From: Lecanosticta acicola
Taxonomy: Eukaryota; Ascomycota; Dothideomycetes; Mycosphaerellales; Mycosphaerellaceae
Direction: 5' to 3'
NCBI GenBank assembly: GCA_963674455.1
Contig: CAVMBE010000049.1
Coordinates: 62,001-126,000 of the forward strand
Length of the DNA: 64,000 bases
Shown here: piece by piece, positions 31,033 to 40,959 of the stretch
Numbering within the stretch: the first letter of the stretch is position 1
How the letters are laid out: every line of letters starts with the position of its first letter
Program-made: the position numbers and the translations under genes
Notes under the pieces: model-generated
The model's database searches: none
What the model was told of the DNA's origin: nothing
The model's input: only the letters and a program-made list of their open reading frames with translations

Positions 31033-32841
31033 ATGGCTTCCCTGGCATCATGGCTGCTCCTCGGAGCTGCCGTCCCTTACGCCATGGCTGCTGGACAGGC
31101 GCCGTCGCAGGCCGAGATTGACGCGGCGAACACGAACCAAAAAATGATAAAATACATTGGCTGGACATGGGGAATGATCATTGCCATAGTGCTTGTGTAT
31201 CGCTGGACATTGTACGGCCTGCAGCACGTTCGACGACTTGCCAACTTGAACCACGGATCATCGAGCGACGGCAGACAGCGATACTTTGCCATTCCCAACG
31301 AGAGATGGGCTCAATTCAAGCGCCACTGGCTATCTGCACCTCTCTTGAGACGCCGTCACAACCGCGAGTTCAAGCTCTCAGCTGCGATGAATGTCGGTAC
31401 CCTCCCAGGTCGCATGCAGACTTTCTTTCTCGTCGGCTATCTTGCTCTCAACGTTGTCTTCACCGTCTGGAAGATCGACTGGACCAGCCACAAGTTCTAC
31501 TCTATCGGCCTCCACCGCACCGGTATCCTCGCAACCCTGAACATGGTACCTCTTTTCCTGCTTGCCGGGCGGAACAATCCACTTGTCTGGCTGCTGGGCA
31601 TCAGCTTCAACGACTTCAACATGATCCATCGCTGGATTGGTCGTATTGTTGTCTTCGAAGCCGTCGCTCACGCCGCCTTCTGGTTTTGCGGCAAGGTCAT
31701 CTCTTTGGGACCGAAGAAGGGCTATATGATGATCGCCATTGCCATGAAGAGCAGCACAATGATCCTCACTGGAACGATTGGATTTGCTGCATTCTGCATG
31801 ATTCTCCTGCAATCGCCCTCCATTGTTCGCCATGCCTTCTATGAGACCTTCCTTCACCTCCACATCGCCCTGGCGGCTACTGCTGTGGCTGCAGTGTGGA
31901 TTCATCTAAACGAAATCCCCACCGCTCAGCTCCTGCTGGCTGGCGCCATCGTCTGCTGGGTATTTGAGCGTGCGACTCGCCTCTGGCTCATCGTCCGCAA
32001 GAACTTCGGTCGACGCGGATGCACCAAAGCAGAGATTGAAGCTCTGCCCGGCGATGCTGTCCGGGTCACTCTACGTACGGCTAGACCTTGGAAATTCAGG
32101 CCTGGCCAACACGTCTATCTCTACATCCCACACATTGGCATGTGGACCAGTCACCCGTTCTCCCTTGCCTGGAGTGAGGATGGCAAGGACTTGGCCAACG
32201 AGAAGACCCTCCCTATGTCTCGGCAGGATATCACCGCAGCCAAGGCGACATCAATGTCACTAATCATCCGTCGCCGCACTGGATTCACCGACGCTCTCTA
32301 CAGGAAGGCGGAGCAGTGCACTGCCGGACCGCTCATCACCACCGCATACGTCGAGGGCCCGTATGGACATGAGAGTTTCCAATCCTACGGCACCGTCATG
32401 CTCTTCGCGGCTGGCGTGGGTATCTCTCACCAAGTACCTCACGTGCGCGATCTTGTAGCATCGTACGCCAACGGCACCAGCGCAACCCGCAAGGTTGTCC
32501 TCGTCTGGATCATCCAATCTCCGGAGCACCTGGAATGGATCCGTCCCTGGATGACCCAAATCCTTGGCATGGAGAAGCGCCGCGACATTCTCAAGATCCT
32601 TCTTTTCGTAACGCGACCACGAAGTACCAAGGAAATCCACTCTCCTAGCGCGAGCGTTCAGATGTTCCCCGGAAAGCCGGATGTTGGTGCCTTGATCGCC
32701 AAGGAACAAGAGAAGCAAGTCGGCGCTATGGCTATCAGCGTCTGCGGCACGGGTAGCCTGAGCGACGATGTGCGGCGGGGCATGCGTGATCGCTGCGAGG
32801 ACACAGAGATCGATTTCTTCGAGGAGGCTTTCTCGTGGTAG
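31033..32841 (+). CDS. Ferric-chelate reductase-like (FRE family) transmembrane oxidoreductase
   Basis: This is a flavocytochrome of the FRE/NOX superfamily that moves electrons from NADPH through FAD and two haems across the plasma membrane. The usual role is ferric or cupric reduction before uptake. It is a single exon of 602 aa. An N-terminal hydrophobic segment is followed by the ferric reductase membrane domain (about residues 125-305) with haem-ligand histidines in HRWIGRIVVFEAVAHAAFW and ETFLHLHIALAAT...WIHL. Then come the FAD-binding domain (FRPGQHVYLYIP, HPFSLAW) and the NADPH domain (AAGVGISHQVPHVRDL, CGTGSLSDDVR). The C-terminus FFEEAFSW is typical. The gene has no intron although most neighbours do. 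Confidence 0.93.
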   Translation: MASLASWLLLGAAVPYAMAAGQAPSQAEIDAANTNQKMIKYIGWTWGMIIAIVLVYRWTLYGLQHVRRLANLNHGSSSDGRQRYFAIPNERWAQFKRHWLSAPLLRRRHNREFKLSAAMNVGTLPGRMQTFFLVGYLALNVVFTVWKIDWTSHKFYSIGLHRTGILATLNMVPLFLLAGRNNPLVWLLGISFNDFNMIHRWIGRIVVFEAVAHAAFWFCGKVISLGPKKGYMMIAIAMKSSTMILTGTIGFAAFCMILLQSPSIVRHAFYETFLHLHIALAATAVAAVWIHLNEIPTAQLLLAGAIVCWVFERATRLWLIVRKNFGRRGCTKAEIEALPGDAVRVTLRTARPWKFRPGQHVYLYIPHIGMWTSHPFSLAWSEDGKDLANEKTLPMSRQDITAAKATSMSLIIRRRTGFTDALYRKAEQCTAGPLITTAYVEGPYGHESFQSYGTVMLFAAGVGISHQVPHVRDLVASYANGTSATRKVVLVWIIQSPEHLEWIRPWMTQILGMEKRRDILKILLFVTRPRSTKEIHSPSASVQMFPGKPDVGALIAKEQEKQVGAMAISVCGTGSLSDDVRRGMRDRCEDTEIDFFEEAFSW

Positions 32842-33463
32842 TACCGTCATCTTGTGACGGGTTTCCCCCCCGGCCCGCAGAGGCCTTGACGAAGGAACGC
32901 ATGCGCATCGGATGCAGAGCGACGAAAACCTCTTTTCCCTTCAAAGCATTTCTTGCGTGTTTTTGTCGCTTGTATATCTAAATTGGCATGGAATATAGGT
33001 GTCTCCGTCTGGCTATCATAGGCCGGTAGATAGGCTATCTATCTGGTACGCTGGTCGGAGCATCCACCAAGAACCAAATTTCTGCAACGTCCTTTTTTAA
33101 ATCTCTCTTCTGCTCGAGCCATTTCACTTGTCTATCTCGTCCGCGTCCCTGCTGTCGGAGTGGTGCTCAGTCTGAGCCTTGTACTTGAATGGATCAATAT
33201 TACATTTCATCTATGCAGACAGCAAAAGGATCAGCTGGCAGTCTAGACTGCCCTGTAAGATGTGCACTGCTCAGCTAGCCCTTCGAGGTGCCTCTGTCGC
33301 AAGATGAAAGCATACGAAGCTGGAGATTCCTTTACGTAATACGCCTGCTTATTGACAACCGGTTGCGGCGCGGGAAGTGGATCTTGGCGCAGAATAAGGT
33401 ACATAGACGCAATTTGTCTTTTAGCTCCATCGAATCAGCTCACAACTGACGCGAAAAGTCCAA
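32842..33463. other. 3' flank of ferric reductase gene and 5' flank of tRNA-Ala
   Basis: No ORF or RNA gene is supported between the reductase stop and the tRNA. Confidence 0.45.
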
Positions 33464-33567
33464 GGGCGTATGGTCTAGCGGTATGACATCTTCTTAGCAC
33501 AAGTGTGGCTTCAATTGCTGTACTTTCTAAGTGGAGAAGGTTCCCGGTTCGACTCCGGGTTCGTCCA
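33464..33567 (+). tRNA. tRNA-Ala(AGC) with a 32-nt intron
   Basis: The sequence folds as a cloverleaf. Acceptor strands are 33464-33470 and 33560-33566, the D stem is GTC/GAC and the anticodon stem is TCTTC/GGAGA. The anticodon is AGC at 33496-33498, and the T arm is CCCGG-TTCGACT-CCGGG. The intron is 33500-33531, directly after position 37, and removing it leaves exactly 72 nt. The third acceptor pair is G3:U70, the universal alanine identity element, and the discriminator base is A. A-box (TGGTCTAGCGG) and B-box (GGTTCGACTCC) promoter elements are intact. The intron contains TGCT, which can pair with the anticodon loop. One acceptor pair (T6-T67) is a mismatch, so a partly decayed copy cannot be excluded. 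The CCA end is not encoded. Confidence 0.88.
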
Positions 33568-33572
33568 CAGTT

Positions 33573-33613
33573 TCTTTTTGCTCATTTTCGAGCCTTTTTG
33601 GTTTTTTTTTTGA
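33573..33613 (+). terminator. Pol III T-tract terminator
   Basis: T runs immediately downstream of the tRNA (TTTCTTTTT, then a longer T10 run) fit RNA polymerase III termination. Confidence 0.7.
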
Positions 33614-33969
33614 ACATGCAGTGGTATTGTGCAGGTCGATACCAAGAATGTGCAAATTTCTTGCCTCAGGCAGGGAAAATGTCCCTTTTGGGAAGCAGCT
33701 CGAGCGACTTCACCTCTTACCTCAACCTCAACTTCACAACCCGCACTGAGAACATGCTTTGCACGACTTACGCTACGAAGCAATCGAGGTCTTCGGTACT
33801 GTCTGGAGCATTCCACGGTGCAGAAAATATCCGGATATGAACGCTGCGGTCAACATTTGAACTATGCCTTGACTGGAAGTTCCAAAAGACAAATTTGAGG
33901 AGGGGAAGCTTCGAATCATCGCTGTGTTCACAGTCCTCAGGACGGACGAATTGCTACTCACAATCAGCA

Positions 33970-34989
33970 ATGGCAACACCAGCGGAACCAATCCTTGCTT
34001 CGGAAATTGGGCACTCTCGGGTCAACGACACTTCCAACGCAAAATCACCACTTGGAATGCCTCCATCGAGGCCGCGAAGACTCAGATTTGAGAACAAGAC
34101 TCTCGACTCGGCTTTCGAAGGAGGACTGGGCTACCAGAGTGTCCATTGCATCGTCTCTGAGCCGGACAACGGCGCGAGCGAGCTTGTACATGCTTTAATA
34201 GCATCTCACCTGCGCTCCTTCCTAGAGGCGCGAGCGACAGTAATAGACAGTACGCTGTCGTTCGATGTGCGGCGTCTGTTCACCATTCTTGGAGACGGTG
34301 AAGCTGGAAAGGACGGAGCAATGAAGATGCTAGGTCGGCTGGACATCATGAAAGTCTTCGACTATGTAGGACTCACCGAAGCCGTGGCGGAGCTGCGCGA
34401 CGTTCTGGAGGGCAAGCAGGAGTCTGGACAGCCGAACCTTCAGCCTGCAGCAAAGACCTTCCCAAGCACGATCGAAGACAGCGAGGAGGATGAGGACGAA
34501 ATGCTTGACGACATTCCACCGGCGGGAAATGAGAAGCCACAGCCAGCACCTGCACTTGCAGACACGGCCGAAGAGCAACCTGCAGTACGACTGCTGATCG
34601 TCAACAACATCTCACAGCTCATGATGCCCCAAGTCAAGAACAACTACACCCACGGACAAGCGCTCATTGCCACTTTTATGCGTTCACTGCAGCATCTGAC
34701 GCAATCTCACAACATCTGTACAGTCCTTCTCAGCAATACGGCCAACAAGCCGGCAAAAGACGATGAGAAACTCAGCTTATTCAAATCATGTGCTCTCCGG
34801 CCGGCGCTGGGCCTCGGTTTCGGATACCTTGTAGACGTCCAAACATATTTGCACAAGCTACCGATTAAACGCCAAAGCACGGAGTTGGCTCATGTACTCG
34901 AGATTGTGCAAGATCGGGAAAGCGGTCGATTCGGCAGATGGGCGGCTTTCACGTGTGACGCCGATGGAAGGCTGCGGGACTTGCCGTGA
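33970..34989 (+). CDS. RecA/Rad51-like protein with degenerate ATP-binding loop
   Basis: This protein is 339 aa from the ATG at 33970. The frame is open further upstream but without an ATG. The order of elements resembles Rad51 paralogues: a P-loop position occupied by SEPDNGASELVHAL, then a strand-helix segment (ATVIDSTLSFDVRRL), an acidic linker with EEDEDE, then a hydrophobic strand VRLLIVNNISQLMMPQ in the Walker B place, and an ICTVLLSNTAN strand matching the RecA core. The Walker A GxxxxGK[ST] is missing, as in the Shu-type Psy3/Csm2 proteins, so ATP hydrolysis is unlikely. A role in homologous recombination is inferred from fold-like layout only. It converges with the complex I gene. 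Confidence 0.6.
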   Translation: MATPAEPILASEIGHSRVNDTSNAKSPLGMPPSRPRRLRFENKTLDSAFEGGLGYQSVHCIVSEPDNGASELVHALIASHLRSFLEARATVIDSTLSFDVRRLFTILGDGEAGKDGAMKMLGRLDIMKVFDYVGLTEAVAELRDVLEGKQESGQPNLQPAAKTFPSTIEDSEEDEDEMLDDIPPAGNEKPQPAPALADTAEEQPAVRLLIVNNISQLMMPQVKNNYTHGQALIATFMRSLQHLTQSHNICTVLLSNTANKPAKDDEKLSLFKSCALRPALGLGFGYLVDVQTYLHKLPIKRQSTELAHVLEIVQDRESGRFGRWAAFTCDADGRLRDLP

Positions 34990-35197
34990 GCAAGGCAGCG
35001 TATCATACCAGTGAATATCCCCAGTCCGCGCAATATGCTCCTGGCTCTCCAGCAGTATTATAGCATGAATCAACAATCCAGACTTGCCTCATCGCAGCTG
35101 TTCGTTCTCGCGGTCGTTCCAATGGGATCATACCTTCCCTATCCCATGATATATTTACATCCATCCCTGTCTCAATCTTCTTCCTCCTTCGCATCTC

Positions 35198-35699
35198 TCA
35201 CTTCGGATTGTTCGATCCAAAGGTCGGCAACAGGTTTCCATGCTTAATGTTCTTCTCCGCATCACTTGCTTCCAGCAATCCCAAACTCCGTATTTGGCCT
35301 GCCGAGGGCGCATCGTCTCTCGCTGTTGCTGTCTCGCGCTTTCGGTAGGCGGCTTGGAGGGCGGAGATTTTCAACGCCTGTGCTGTCCCTTTAGCTCATA
35401 GCTCCACTGCTGCATACCGTGTTCTGGGTGGTGCGCGCGTACCTCTTTCTTGTGATGCAGGCACTCGTAGTAGTCCTCTAGGACCGGCTGACACTTGGCC
35501 TTTCCGGAATCGTCCTCGGCATTGGTGTTGACGACGTAGCAGGCGAGGACCTCCTGCCAGAAGGGAAAGCAGCGTCCCGGACCTGAAGGGGAGTAGTAGG
35601 TGGACAGGTTAGCCGTCTGTCCTTCGGGTCTCGTTTCTTTCGGGGGGGAGCGCAAGCTAGCCAACACGTACCTCCTGCCAAACCATATCCGGACGACAT
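35198..35699 (-). CDS. Complex I 15-kDa subunit (NDUFS5 type), three exons
   Basis: This is an accessory subunit of mitochondrial NADH:ubiquinone oxidoreductase, located on the intermembrane-space side. Exons on the minus strand are 35699-35672, 35582-35443 and 35377-35198. The introns are 89 and 65 bp and both joins keep frame, giving 115 aa. The twin Cx9C signature is complete: C14-x9-C24 and C40-x9-C50, for Mia40-dependent disulfides. The joined N-terminus MSSGYGLAGGPGRCFPFWQE matches the family. The third exon supplies ALKISALQAAYRKRE and ends GSNNPK, replacing the read-through tail seen if the second intron is ignored. It is head-to-head with the flavin oxidase gene, 475 bp apart. Confidence 0.93.
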
Positions 35700-36174
35700 G
35701 CTGAAGACTATGCGCGAGGTTCGTGAGGTATCTGGGTGCCGCAATGGCTTGTCGTTGGAGGTCGTCTCCTCAGGCGGCCAATGGAGAGCGAGACGTTGAC
35801 CGAGTTCAAGTCGTTGACAAAAGTCGTGATATCACACCCAAGCCCCAGTTCAAGACCTCACGCGTTGTTGTTCCTGCTACCATTCACTCACCTCGACATC
35901 CTTCATGTGATTCAGGGCGCGCTGTGAACGACTTCACTCTGACTATTCAGAAGCAGGTATATTGCTCTGCCTGACTTCTTCACTTGGCGGATCTCATGAA
36001 GCTCCGGAGCTGTCTGCACCGTGCCTATCACCCACCCGCGTTGGAAGATAGGCCGTGGAGGCTTTTCTTCTTGTGATTCTTACATTTCTTTCAACGTATT
36101 CTGTTCGCGCTATTCTCACGTTGACTTTGTCAATCCACACCTAGCTGTACTCACATAGACTCAAGTCCAAGAAG
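35700..36174. promoter_or_regulatory. Divergent promoter region, complex I subunit / flavin oxidase
   Basis: Two genes start on opposite strands 475 bp apart, so both promoters must lie in or overlap this stretch. No specific factor site can be assigned from sequence alone. Confidence 0.5.
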
Positions 36175-37497
36175 ATGTCTTCCCCAGAAGAGCCTTCCGT
36201 GCTTATCGTAGGAGCGGGCGTCTTCGGAGCCTCGACTGCCTACCACCTATCCCTTCAATACAGAGATGCATCCAAAATCACAGTAGTGGATCGCACAACA
36301 GCTCCGCCGACTCTAGCAGCCAGCACCGATATCAACAAGATCATCCGAGCAGACTACTCGAGTGCTTTCTACGCCGAACTGGCATACGAAGCGATGGATG
36401 CGTGGTCGCAATGGCCGGAACTCAAAGACCACTACCATCGGACAGGATGGATCATGCTCGACGCCGAGGATTCCGACCTATCAGACCGGATTCGCAAAGT
36501 GTTCCGAGACCGAGGCCACGATCCCACTGAGGATGTACCGCTGAGGGAACTTGACGACCATTGGAAAGGTATCATGAAGGGCACTGCGACTGAAGGATTC
36601 AAGGCAGCGTACTGGAATCCGGAAGCAGGATGGTGTCAGGCAGCTGCTGCTACCGCGAGCATGATGAATGCTGCCATTTCGCGTGGTGTGAAGTACGTGG
36701 TCGGCGAAGTCGAAGAGCTGCTCCTCGAGTCTGGTAAAGTCAGCGGCATTCGCACAAGCAGGGGCCAGGCTGTCACCGCAGACAAGGTCGTTCTAGCAAC
36801 TGGCGCATGGACCAGTAGCACTCTCTCTCCCATGGAGGACAAACTACACATTGCAGAGAAGGACCGAGTGGAGCGCCAAGCTACCGCTGCCGCAGTCGGT
36901 GTAGTCCATTACAAGATGTCTGCTGCTGAAATGGAAAAGCTCTCTGAGATGCCTGTGGTTGTCTACGGTGAGCACGGAGAAGTCATTCCTCCACCCAAAG
37001 AGAACAACCTTCTGAAGTATACCAATGCGAATACGTTCACCAGCATGACTACTACTCCATCGGGACACAAGATCTCTGTGCCGCCGCGACGTGATCAGCA
37101 CATAGTACCCGAAGCCCTCAAACGTGAGACAGAGGCCGTCATGTCTTCTCGGGTCATGCCGACCTTTGCGCAGGGCAAGACGCCGGAGTATTGGAGGTTG
37201 TGCTGGGATGCACGCACGCCGACGCAAGATTGGCTGTTAACTCAACATCCGCACCCCCAACTCAGCAACTTGTACCTAGCCACCGGTGGCTCCTTCCACA
37301 GCTACAAGTTTCTGCCAATCATCGGAAAGTACGTGGTCAATGTGCTCAGCGGCAAAGGCAATGGAGGAGAAAAGGATCAAGCATGGGGATGGAAGAGTAC
37401 GGATGTACAATGGAGAGGCGCTCACGAGCAGACGGAGCCCAAGAGGGACTTGCGGGACTTGGAAGCTTCGAAAACGGAGTTGCAGTCCAAGTTGTAG
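36175..37497 (+). CDS. Peroxisomal FAD-dependent amine oxidase (saccharopine/pipecolate or fructosyl-amino-acid oxidase type)
   Basis: This is a 440-aa single-exon flavoenzyme of the DAO/sarcosine oxidase family that oxidises a secondary amine and releases H2O2. The N-terminal dinucleotide fold shows VLIVGAGVFGASTAYHL with the acidic strand end VVDR. Other family marks are DINKIIRADYSS, ADKVVLATGAW and the C-terminal FAD segment LYLATGGSFHSYKFLPIIGK. The final residues are SKL, a type 1 peroxisomal targeting signal, which fits H2O2 production inside peroxisomes. The DINKIIRADY stretch resembles the L-saccharopine/L-pipecolate oxidase and fructosyl amino acid oxidase group. The exact substrate cannot be decided from sequence. 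Confidence 0.92.
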   Translation: MSSPEEPSVLIVGAGVFGASTAYHLSLQYRDASKITVVDRTTAPPTLAASTDINKIIRADYSSAFYAELAYEAMDAWSQWPELKDHYHRTGWIMLDAEDSDLSDRIRKVFRDRGHDPTEDVPLRELDDHWKGIMKGTATEGFKAAYWNPEAGWCQAAAATASMMNAAISRGVKYVVGEVEELLLESGKVSGIRTSRGQAVTADKVVLATGAWTSSTLSPMEDKLHIAEKDRVERQATAAAVGVVHYKMSAAEMEKLSEMPVVVYGEHGEVIPPPKENNLLKYTNANTFTSMTTTPSGHKISVPPRRDQHIVPEALKRETEAVMSSRVMPTFAQGKTPEYWRLCWDARTPTQDWLLTQHPHPQLSNLYLATGGSFHSYKFLPIIGKYVVNVLSGKGNGGEKDQAWGWKSTDVQWRGAHEQTEPKRDLRDLEASKTELQSKL

Positions 37498-38803
37498 GAG
37501 AAATCAAAGCCAATATAAGAAAAAATATGTCGGTGCATCTGAGTTTCTGCCCTATTGCGTGTCGGGGGGTTCGTGTTCAGACACTCCTCTACAAACATCC
37601 CTTCTTGAGCGTCGAAAACATTTTGTCCGTGGATCGTTCCATCCCATCTATGTGGTCCTCGCTGAGATCCTGAAGTCCATCGCCGCTGGCTGGATAAGCT
37701 CCATCAAGTAGGCCATTTCCCGTCTGCATGGCCGGTTGCTGAAGTGATGAAGCGTCTCTCCGTGGTTCAGGATCTCGTCACTGTCACGAAGCAATCGCTG
37801 GAGCAAATCGACTCGTCCTCCTTACACCCACCCAGACTCATTCTCCAAATCCTCCATCATCTCGTTCCTGATCCCCATGAACCGATCCGGTGCATCATCT
37901 GTGATGACAGAATACTACTGAGCAGAGAGCACCATCACTCCGAGCAGGAAAACCACTGAACGTAATCGTGCCCAAGAAACCATCGTTCTTCATTCAATTG
38001 GGCCCCCGCGTTTGGAACTCGGAATGCAATCCCAAGAAAGAAAGCTCTGGACGATCGCGCTTCGACGCATCAATGGCAGACCTGGACCTGCAGCTAACAT
38101 GCTTGACGGTGCAGACAGCAAAGGACATGTTTTTGGAAAACAATCAGTTCGAGGCATCTACGTGTCATGACGAGATGGACGGGATCTCTCGCAAAAGGAC
38201 GGGGAGAGGCTTCGTCACTGGCGCGTGAACTGTGGTACGTGAACATACGGTGCAGCAATAATGGCTTCAGCTGGGAGAGAAGCCGCAGGAACGGCGGTCG
38301 AGTGCTGCTGCCCTTTGGTGGGAGATATCGACACAAGATAGCCTGTAGCGACGACCATCGCGGCGTATCTCCAAACAGAACATCCGACTCAGCCGCTATG
38401 GGCTTCGTTTGTAGATGGCTGTGGCGAGCTCTCGGATTGAAATTTTGGCTCGGCGAGTACAGGTCTCTGTCTCAAGTTGTCGACGTCTTCCAGCATCGCA
38501 GGGTGATGATGGGTAGCTCCCGTATAGATAGGATCCGTACAATCGGTCCTCCTATCTTCGCTATTCGGCATGTGAAAGTTCAGCCATGGGCTAGAGACTC
38601 ACCCTGTGTAGTCTTTGATAGCTTACACTTGTCGCACTTGATCTTTCGTGCCCGGCACGATAGACATGTCAGTGTTTCTCTATTGCTCGTGATAGGCTAT
38701 ACCCTTCGACGACGTGAGTGGCAGGAAGCTTCGTTTGTTTGGCTTTGTAAGTAATCAGACAAATTCCTTGATGAAACTACTCGACCCAAACCCAAATGGC
38801 AGC
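37498..38803. other. 1.3-kb spacer without recognised gene
   Basis: This is the 3' flank of two converging genes. ORFs on both strands are short, lack family motifs and have no splice-linked partners. Confidence 0.45.
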
Positions 38804-39655
38804 TCAAGTCAACGGCCTCTGACCGATCACAGTGTGGATGTCGAATCGCCAATACGTCTTGCCACCCGCAATCTCCGCCTCGCACTGCTCGAGAACAGCA
38901 TCCAGGTGTTTCGTCGCGGCGTCGGCCGCTTGTTCTTGATCTGCCATGATCTTATAGATCTTTGCGATGGCATTCTGCGAGACGAGCGTAAGACCTTGCC
39001 TAGTGGAAGGGATGCGATCCGAGCTGACAATGTCCTCGCTGCAATTTTGAAAACCAGCCTGGTGCACCGTATTAAAGAGTCGGCCCACGTCTCCCCCAAA
39101 CTTGCCATGCTCACGGCCCTTCTTCAACATCATTTGGAGAGACTGTCGCATTGCTTGAGTAGAGGCTCCACTCTGCATTTGGAGCGCAGTCGTCTGCTCA
39201 TAGTCCGCCTCGCACCATTGAAGCCAGCCGCCGGGCTTGAGCATTTGGAGAGCATTGGTAGGGGCAATGTGCCAGTCGTCGCCCGTCAGGCCGACGATGA
39301 GCAGACGCATGTGGACCATGTCGAAGCGACCTTGCATCTCCGGAGGAATGGGTTCCAGCAGGTTCAAGGTCCCAAAGGCACAATTCTCCGGATGTGTCGG
39401 AGGGAACTGCTCGGCGGACATGTCGAGACCGTGAAAGCGATACGTCGATGGCATCTGAGAGGCGAGATTGAGCATCCAGGCTCCAGTGCCGCAGGCGACG
39501 TCTGCGATTACAGCCGTGGCCGGGAGTGACTTTGCGATCTCGGGATGGATGGTGTATCCAATATTCTGGTCGTAGGCCCGAGCCTGGAGATCCAGCCTTG
39601 TCGTTTCAGCGGCGTCTCGAGGAAGCGCATAGGGTCTCTTCTCTGCGGTCGCCAT
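38804..39655 (-). CDS. SAM-dependent methyltransferase (UMTA/LaeA-like class I)
   Basis: This is a 283-aa class I methyltransferase of the group containing UMTA and GliN-like enzymes. The start is the ATG at 39655 (MATAEKRPYALP). The frame is open upstream, but that part lacks family similarity. SAM-binding motif I is VIADVACGTGAWML at about residues 50-65. Post I is HGLDMSAEQFP, motif II is RFDMVHMRLLIVGL and motif III is MLKPGGWLQWCEAD. LDLQARAYDQNIGY near the N-terminus is typical of the fungal group. It is head-to-head with an AtaL-like gene 508 bp away. The substrate is unknown. Confidence 0.9.
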   Translation of the reverse strand: MATAEKRPYALPRDAAETTRLDLQARAYDQNIGYTIHPEIAKSLPATAVIADVACGTGAWMLNLASQMPSTYRFHGLDMSAEQFPPTHPENCAFGTLNLLEPIPPEMQGRFDMVHMRLLIVGLTGDDWHIAPTNALQMLKPGGWLQWCEADYEQTTALQMQSGASTQAMRQSLQMMLKKGREHGKFGGDVGRLFNTVHQAGFQNCSEDIVSSDRIPSTRQGLTLVSQNAIAKIYKIMADQEQAADAATKHLDAVLEQCEAEIAGGKTYWRFDIHTVIGQRPLT

Positions 39656-40163
39656 CTTCAGGTGACTACTTACTATACGTGTCGAGTGTGTGGACCAGGA
39701 GAGGAGAAGGCACATAGCGCAAGTATGTCCAAAGAAGCCGCCGGTTGAGATGCCTTGCAGCCGTGTTGGCACCGGACCTTTGAGAGGAGTTCGAACTCAA
39801 TTGCTAGTCAACCTGTCAACGTGTCTCAGTCTTCTTATAGCTACGCGAGCGTGTGTCGCATTTCTCCTCAGGCCCGGACGAGACATATCGAGAGCGTGAG
39901 TTCCGGTCTTCGCTAATTTCCCATGAACTACAACGGGCCCATAAGCGTGTTTAGCAATCTTGGATCTCTGTCTCTTACCAAGCAAAGGCTCGTGCGATGA
40001 TGGGCGGAATGATCATCAATTACCGTTAACGACGTTTCGAACGGTGTTGTTGATTGCGGATGGGATGTAAGCACAGACTCAGTCTCACCCGCGACTCCAT
40101 CTCCAACACCCAACCCAACCCCCACCATCCACCCCTTGCAACAAAGCACGGCAACTCGCAGAG
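39656..40163. promoter_or_regulatory. Divergent promoter region, methyltransferase / AtaL-like gene
   Basis: The two starts face away from each other across 508 bp, so coordinated control is possible. No defined operator is seen. Confidence 0.45.
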
Positions 40164-40731
40164 ATGGTCGTCATCCATTGCGCCTATACCGAGCAGATCA
40201 ACCCAGCAGGCGCGACGCCCGTCTTGACACGCGATCAGATATGGAAAGGCCTCCAACGGAAGATCCGCAAGGCCCAAGACTTTGTCCCCATCATCACCGG
40301 CTGCGACGTGATCGAGGAGAAAGAGAACGAAATCACGCGAGTAGCGCACTTCATGGAGAGGCCTGGCGTCCCCGCGAGTAGTGTGAAGGAGGTGTGCAAG
40401 AGTTATTATCCCACAAAGGTGAACTGCGCAACAACAACAAGCTGTCGGGTGTGCAGCTTACGCAAGCTAATCAATCATTGCATTGGATCTGCAGGTGGAT
40501 TTTCACCAGCCTTCCGGCGCTCTGATCACCAACACGGTCTCCGACGGTCCTGGTCTCACGGAGCATGACTACCACATGACCTACACTTTTGAGTGGAGGT
40601 ATCCGGATGTTCAGGAGGGAAGCGATGAGCACAAGAAGTTTCAGAAAGAGAGTATCGAGGGCGCGAAGATGGCGGTGCATAAGAGCATTGAGGCAATGAG
40701 GGCAATGGCTGCTGCTGGAGAGCTTGACTAG
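40164..40731 (+). CDS. AtaL-like (DUF1857) SRPBCC-fold protein, two exons
   Basis: This is a small cytosolic protein of the AtaL/DUF1857 family, which has a START-like ligand-binding fold. The family name comes from an acetylaranotin-cluster member, but most members have no known role. Exons are 40164-40418 and 40495-40731, with a 76-bp intron (GTGAAC...TCTGCAG) in phase 0, giving 163 aa. Conserved segments: IWKGLQRKIRKAQDFVPIIT, FMERPGVPASSVKEVC, and, after the junction, VDFHQPSGALITNTVSDG and LTYTFEWRYP-like MTYTFEWRYPDV. A helical C-terminus ends AAAGELD. The neighbouring methyltransferase is divergently transcribed. Confidence 0.9.
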
Positions 40732-40959
40732 ACATGCGACATCGACAGTATATTCCTGTAGGCAGACCAAATTGAAGACTTTGAGTAAACGGTAGTGCAC
40801 TCTTCACACGGTCTTCTCGCGTATGAGGAGTATGAGCTTGCGATTGGGAGCATTCCATGTCTCTTTCGAAGCCTTCCGTATTGATTCTGTACTTCTACGC
40901 TGCATCCTCCCCTCTAGGCTATCACATGACAAGATTTCCTCCTCCTCCAAATGGGTATC

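Noticed and set aside
35371..35442. Read-through end VRAHHPEHGMQ for the complex I subunit
   Set aside because: This stretch is a GT-AG intron. Splicing restores the family tail ALKISALQAAYRK.
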